Position numbers and translations under genes: made by a program. 64,000 bases of DNA, from the NCBI GenBank assembly GCA_014728115.1, contig WJME01000118.1:1-64000 (forward strand). The letters run 5' to 3'. The notes below the pieces were generated by a model that saw nothing but the letters and a program-made list of their open reading frames with translations, was not told where the DNA came from and made no database searches. Of the stretch, positions 60,346 through 64,000 are shown piece by piece. The stretch is from Candidatus Zhuqueibacterota bacterium. Its GTDB lineage: Bacteria; Zhuqueibacterota; Zhuqueibacteria; Residuimicrobiales; Oceaniaggregativiventaceae. The first letter of the stretch is position 1. The number at the start of each line of letters is the position of its first letter.

Positions 60346-61485
60346 ATGAAGATAAATATTTGTTTTATGTGTTTGGTCTTATGTATGATGTGGAGCACCC
60401 TTTTTGCACAAGAACTCGAAAATGTGCAGCATGTCATGGTTGCGCATGAAAAAGGAAAATTTCATGGATGGCCTGCGAATAATGGCGCCTGGCACTGGGG
60501 GAATGAAATTCTGGTGGGATTCACCCAGGCCGATTATCAGATCAAAGACGGACATAATCTGACCGGTATACAGCACAGCCTCTTTGCTCGAAGCAAGGAC
60601 GGTGGAGAATCGTGGACCGTGTTCGATCCTGAAAATTTTTTGGATGATGAAAATATCAAATGGATTCCTAAAAATAAAACCCGCCTGAAACAACCTCTGA
60701 ATTTTTTTGACAAAGGATTTGCTTTACGCATATTTGCAACCGGTTACCATGGGAATGATGATCCTCAGGCTGGATTTTACTATTCCTATGATCGCGGTGC
60801 CACATGGAATGGACCCCATTTTTTAGGAGATATCCATAATCATGCGGAATTTCAGGACAGGATTCTTACGCCGCGTACAGATTATATCGTCCAGTCCGAT
60901 AAAGAGTGTTTCGTTTTTATCACGTCCCACATTGAGAGCAAGTCAGATAGTCGAGTCGCCTGCATCCATACTAAAGATGGTGGATTGAATTTTGAATTTG
61001 TTACCTGGATCACGCCTGTGTCAGATCAGTATCGAGCCGTTATGCCGAATACAGTGCAGCTCTCTACAGAAAGCTTTCTCCTGACCTTTCGAAAAATATT
61101 CAACGATAAATCGAGACTGGAAAGCAAGATCGAGGCTTTTATATCCAATGATCGATGTCAATCCTGGAGTTTTGCAAGCACCATAAAAGAGATCAAGACC
61201 AATTCCAATCCACCGGCTACTGTCAAACTCGATGACGGCAGGGTGTGCTGTATTTACGGTGATCGCGACCAGTTTTCTGTTCGAGGTAAATATAGCCCGG
61301 ATGATGGTAAATCATGGGGTAAAGAGTTTATTATTCGTGAAGGGTATATCAGCCATGATGATTGGGGAGACCTCGGCTACCCCAGGCTGATACAACGTCC
61401 GGATGGCAAGCTCGTTGCCCTGTATTACTGGGCGTCACCTGAACATCCCGAACATCACATCGCTGCATCGATATGGCAGCCATAA
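60346..61485 (+). CDS. Exported BNR/Asp-box repeat protein (sialidase-like propeller)
   Basis: About 379 residues from the ATG at 60346, with GAGGTGAT 5 nt upstream; the frame is open from 60304. A signal peptide ends near STLFAQ. Asp-box motifs mark the blades of a six-bladed sialidase-type propeller: RSKDGGESW, SYDRGATW, TKDGGLNF and SPDDGKSWG. NGAWHWGNEILVGF near residue 45 and DWGDLGYPRLIQRPDGKLVALY near the end are conserved in exo-sialidase-like BNR proteins. The complete Arg triad and Tyr/Glu pair of true sialidases cannot be confirmed by eye, so the activity is open. A paralogue begins at 63653. Confidence 0.86.
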   Translation: MKINICFMCLVLCMMWSTLFAQELENVQHVMVAHEKGKFHGWPANNGAWHWGNEILVGFTQADYQIKDGHNLTGIQHSLFARSKDGGESWTVFDPENFLDDENIKWIPKNKTRLKQPLNFFDKGFALRIFATGYHGNDDPQAGFYYSYDRGATWNGPHFLGDIHNHAEFQDRILTPRTDYIVQSDKECFVFITSHIESKSDSRVACIHTKDGGLNFEFVTWITPVSDQYRAVMPNTVQLSTESFLLTFRKIFNDKSRLESKIEAFISNDRCQSWSFASTIKEIKTNSNPPATVKLDDGRVCCIYGDRDQFSVRGKYSPDDGKSWGKEFIIREGYISHDDWGDLGYPRLIQRPDGKLVALYYWASPEHPEHHIAASIWQP

Positions 61486-61538
61486 AGCCGATATATTGCC
61501 TGAACCCTCGTTTCTCATCTATAGAAAGGAAGTGTGGT

Positions 61539-63527
61539 ATGCAAAAAACCATAGCTGAGAAAAGATATTTTTTTATGCTTTTGATGGCCTTGATGTTGCC
61601 GGTCACTTTATTGGCCCAGGATTCCAATGCCAAACGGGTCATGTTCAACAATCCCGGTCTCGAGGTCGATCTCAAAGTCGGACTCTGGGCCTGGCCTCTT
61701 CCCATGGATTACGACGAAGATGGGGATTATGATCTGGTGGTAGCTTGTCCGGATAAACCCTATAACGGCATCTATTTCTTTGAAAATACCTCCGGAAATG
61801 TCAAAATGCCGGTTTTTGAACCTCCGATTCGGGTGGGCGCGGGCCAGCGTTATATTTACCCTTCTTATGTTGATTCTCAAGCCCGGGTGCTGCGACCCGG
61901 TCGCGAATATGTCGATTTCCGCCAGAACGGGTTCAGCAAAGAAAAGGAAATCTATCCCCAGGAGAATATCCATAACCAGGATATTCGTGCCAACCAATGG
62001 CATTATGTCGACTATGACGGTGATGGCGTCCTCGATCTGGTTGTCGGCGTAGGGGATTGGGAAGAGTATGGCTGGGACAATGCCTATAATGAGTATGGAG
62101 AATGGCAAAGAGGACCTCTGCACGGGTATGTCTATCTGTTGAAAAACAAAGGCAGTGATTTGCAACCCGATTATGACTCTCCTGAGAAAATTCTGGCCGG
62201 AAATTCCCCCATTGATGTCTATGGCATGCCATCGCCCAGTTTTGCAGATTTTGATAGCGACGGCGATCTCGATCTGATCTGTGGCGAATTTTTGGACTCT
62301 TTTACCTATTTTGAAAATATCGGATCGCGGTCAGAACCGGACTATGCCCCGGGCCGGAAACTCTGTTATCAGGGCATTGAGATAAGAATGGATCTGGAAA
62401 TGATCGTTCCGGTGGCTATGGATTGGGACAAAGACGGGGACCCTGACCTGGTCGTCGGCCAGGAGGATGGGAGAGTAGCGTTTATTGAAAATACCGGTAC
62501 GGTCTCTTATCGCATGCCCCAGTTTTTGCCTCCCCGGTTTTTCAAGCAAAAAGCACATGAACTCAATTTTGGTGCCCTGGTCACCCCTTTTAGTTATGAT
62601 TGGGATCATGACGGCGATGAAGATCTGATTTGTGGCAACACAGCAGGGTATATCGGATATATCGAAAATCTCGATGGCGGTGATCCGCCGTCATGGGCAG
62701 AACCGGTCTATCTGCAGGCAGCTGATGAGGTCATCCGCATCCAGGCCGGTCCGAACGGATCTATTCAGGGCCCCTGCGAAGCCAAATGGGGATATACCAC
62801 CCTCTCGGTAGCGGACTGGAACAACGACGACTTGCCGGATATTATGGTCAATTCCATCTGGGGCCAGATTCTCTGGTTTGAAAATATCGGTACGCGTTCC
62901 AAGCCTGCGCTGGCGCCGGCTCAAACCGTCCAGGTACAGTGGGAGGATGGTCCGCAAAAGCCGCCCTGGAACTGGTGGAGTCCGTTACATGACAACCTTG
63001 CGACTCAGTGGCGCACCACCCCTGTCATGTTTGATATAAACAACGATGAGCTTATGGATCTCGTTGTGCTCGACTATCAGGGGTATCTCGCCTGGTTTGA
63101 GAGAACCGGCTCGCCTCAAGAATCAAAGGTGATGTCTCCTCGACGTATTTTTTACGGAGACGGTCCCAGCCATTTTTCTCGCAGAAACAACAAGCCAGCC
63201 AACACAGAGGCCGGAGAGTTGAGACTCAATCTGGGTGAGGCCGGGAGCAGCGGCCGGCGAAAATGGTGCTTTACGGACTGGAATGGGGACGGCAAACTCG
63301 ACCTCATGGTCAACAGCCAAAGCATCAATTTTATGCCAAATGTTGCCTCTAACGATAAAGAATATGTTTACCGTGATGCGGGCCCGGTGACCGACCGTCT
63401 TTTGGCCGGCCATACCACGAGTCCCACGATGGTGAATTGGGACGGCAACGAGTTCCCGGATCTGCTCATCGGTGCCGAAGACGGATTCTTTTATTATGTG
63501 AAAAATCCACAGACAGGAAATCAATAA
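61539..63527 (+). CDS. Exported FG-GAP/VCBS repeat protein
   Basis: About 662 residues from the ATG at 61539, with GAAAGGAAG 7-8 nt upstream (the frame from 61473 overlaps the preceding gene's end). A signal peptide ends near VTLLAQ. Roughly nine VCBS/FG-GAP calcium-loop repeats are spread over the protein: DYDEDGDYDLVVA, DYDGDGVLDLVVG, DFDSDGDLDLICG, DWDKDGDPDLVVG, DWDHDGDEDLICGN, DWNNDDLPDIMVN, DINNDELMDLVV, DWNGDGKLDLMVN and NWDGNEFPDLLIG. This gives an integrin-like propeller used for binding on the cell surface. No enzyme domain is seen. It is flanked by two related BNR proteins and probably shares their target (inference). Confidence 0.88.
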   Translation: MQKTIAEKRYFFMLLMALMLPVTLLAQDSNAKRVMFNNPGLEVDLKVGLWAWPLPMDYDEDGDYDLVVACPDKPYNGIYFFENTSGNVKMPVFEPPIRVGAGQRYIYPSYVDSQARVLRPGREYVDFRQNGFSKEKEIYPQENIHNQDIRANQWHYVDYDGDGVLDLVVGVGDWEEYGWDNAYNEYGEWQRGPLHGYVYLLKNKGSDLQPDYDSPEKILAGNSPIDVYGMPSPSFADFDSDGDLDLICGEFLDSFTYFENIGSRSEPDYAPGRKLCYQGIEIRMDLEMIVPVAMDWDKDGDPDLVVGQEDGRVAFIENTGTVSYRMPQFLPPRFFKQKAHELNFGALVTPFSYDWDHDGDEDLICGNTAGYIGYIENLDGGDPPSWAEPVYLQAADEVIRIQAGPNGSIQGPCEAKWGYTTLSVADWNNDDLPDIMVNSIWGQILWFENIGTRSKPALAPAQTVQVQWEDGPQKPPWNWWSPLHDNLATQWRTTPVMFDINNDELMDLVVLDYQGYLAWFERTGSPQESKVMSPRRIFYGDGPSHFSRRNNKPANTEAGELRLNLGEAGSSGRRKWCFTDWNGDGKLDLMVNSQSINFMPNVASNDKEYVYRDAGPVTDRLLAGHTTSPTMVNWDGNEFPDLLIGAEDGFFYYVKNPQTGNQ

Positions 63528-63652
63528 GGGATGATAGCTATTCCTTGCGTGAGTCTAATCAGCGGTTTGATTCTGTACAAAAGCACGCTTGTCCAAATAT
63601 AAAGTCGGTTGGACGGTAATGCACAAAAGTGAAAAATGATTAAGGAAATAAG

Positions 63653-64000
63653 ATGAAACATATTTTACTGGCATGTATCGTTTTATTGTCTTGCCAAACT
63701 GGAATCGCTCAACCACAGTCTGTCGAACACAAGACAATCTATCGCGAGGACGGTCGTTTCGGAGGCTGGCCTGCCAATCACGGGATCTGGAACTGGGGGA
63801 ACGAGATTCTTGTGGGATTCAGCCGCGGATATTATAAAGATTTGGGTGATCGTCACCACATCGACCGGGAAAAGCCGGAAGAACATCTGTTTGCCCGCAG
63901 TCTTGACGGAGGAGAGACGTGGACGATCGAGGATCCTTCCAAAGTCATTGTGCCCCGGGGAGCCGCGTTGCACGGGGTTCGTCCGCCTGACCTGATCCCC
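63653..64000 (+). CDS. Exported BNR/sialidase-like protein, second paralogue (3' partial)
   Basis: The first 116 codons are open to the window end. AAGGA lies about 6 nt before the ATG. A signal peptide (ILLACIVLLSCQTGIAQ) is present; the Cys could also serve as a lipobox. GGWPANHGIWNWGNEILVGF and RSLDGGETWT match the 60346 protein (GWPANNGAWHWGNEILVGF, RSKDGGESWT), so this is a paralogue with the first Asp-box visible. The end lies outside the window. Confidence 0.85.
   Translation, partial: MKHILLACIVLLSCQTGIAQPQSVEHKTIYREDGRFGGWPANHGIWNWGNEILVGFSRGYYKDLGDRHHIDREKPEEHLFARSLDGGETWTIEDPSKVIVPRGAALHGVRPPDLIP

Overview
The window is 64 kb of a Gram-negative bacterium, most likely from the FCB superphylum (a KSB1-, Calditrichota- or Marinimicrobia-like lineage). 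This is an inference. It rests on a PorV/PorQ-family outer-membrane protein, a secreted protein ending in a 'NYPNPFNPTT'-type sorting tail, TonB-receptor/PorV/giant-exported-protein synteny, many lipoprotein and signal-peptide genes, and several promoters of the TTG-N19/20-TAnnTTTG kind. No rRNA, tRNA or CRISPR array was found. The content is dominated by exported hydrolases, carbohydrate-active proteins and surface proteins.

Layout. 1-7972 (+): a 5'-truncated double amidohydrolase, a second amidohydrolase, an M1-M28-PDZ fusion peptidase and an SMP-30-type lipoprotein, closely spaced. 8009-10016: an A+T-rich restriction-modification pair in convergent orientation. Its methyltransferase has a MerR-like helix-turn-helix, and four 10-bp direct repeats overlap its promoter. 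10060-13200 (-): a lipoprotein joining a GHL10-type domain to an amidase_3 domain. 13405-17610 (+): two adjacent 700-residue proteins, each with twelve ~41-residue WNA repeats. 17682-22762: DCC thioredoxin-like protein, GH97, a DUF1080 lipoprotein, a double VOC protein and a LysE exporter. 22875-28432: a TPPII-like subtilase and two glycosyltransferases. 28583-30126: three small heat-shock proteins behind a sigma-54-type promoter with an upstream palindrome. 30374-35065: an IMPase-like phosphatase, a DoxX/TIM-barrel fusion, a GH3 remnant, a lipocalin and a lactonase. 35090-40165 (-): a Tat-exported GxGYxYP protein, a propeller protein and an HpcH/HpaI aldolase. 40251-40594: a 39-bp repeat array ending in a 44-bp perfect palindrome. 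40703-45255 (+): a Tat-exported Gfo/Idh oxidoreductase overlapping a HEAT plus 2x DUF1080 protein. 45516-54511: a LacI regulator, TonB receptor, PorV-like protein and giant exported protein in one operon with a candidate autoregulatory operator. 54640-60266: lipoprotein PPIases interleaved with a duplicated secreted protein. 60346-64000: two BNR-type proteins flanking an FG-GAP/VCBS protein; the last is cut by the window end.

How it fits together. Much of the right half reads as envelope machinery for sensing, binding, exporting and breaking down glycans. The LacI-TonB-PorV-exported protein operon resembles a polysaccharide-utilisation locus without SusD. The Gfo/Idh and DUF1080 pair suggests periplasmic 3-keto-glycoside chemistry. 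Each of two large secreted proteins is followed by a strong terminator and then a lipoprotein foldase. The most distinctive items are the paired WNA-repeat proteins, the MerR-methyltransferase with its repeat operator, the sigma-54 small heat-shock operon and the palindrome-terminated 39-bp array.
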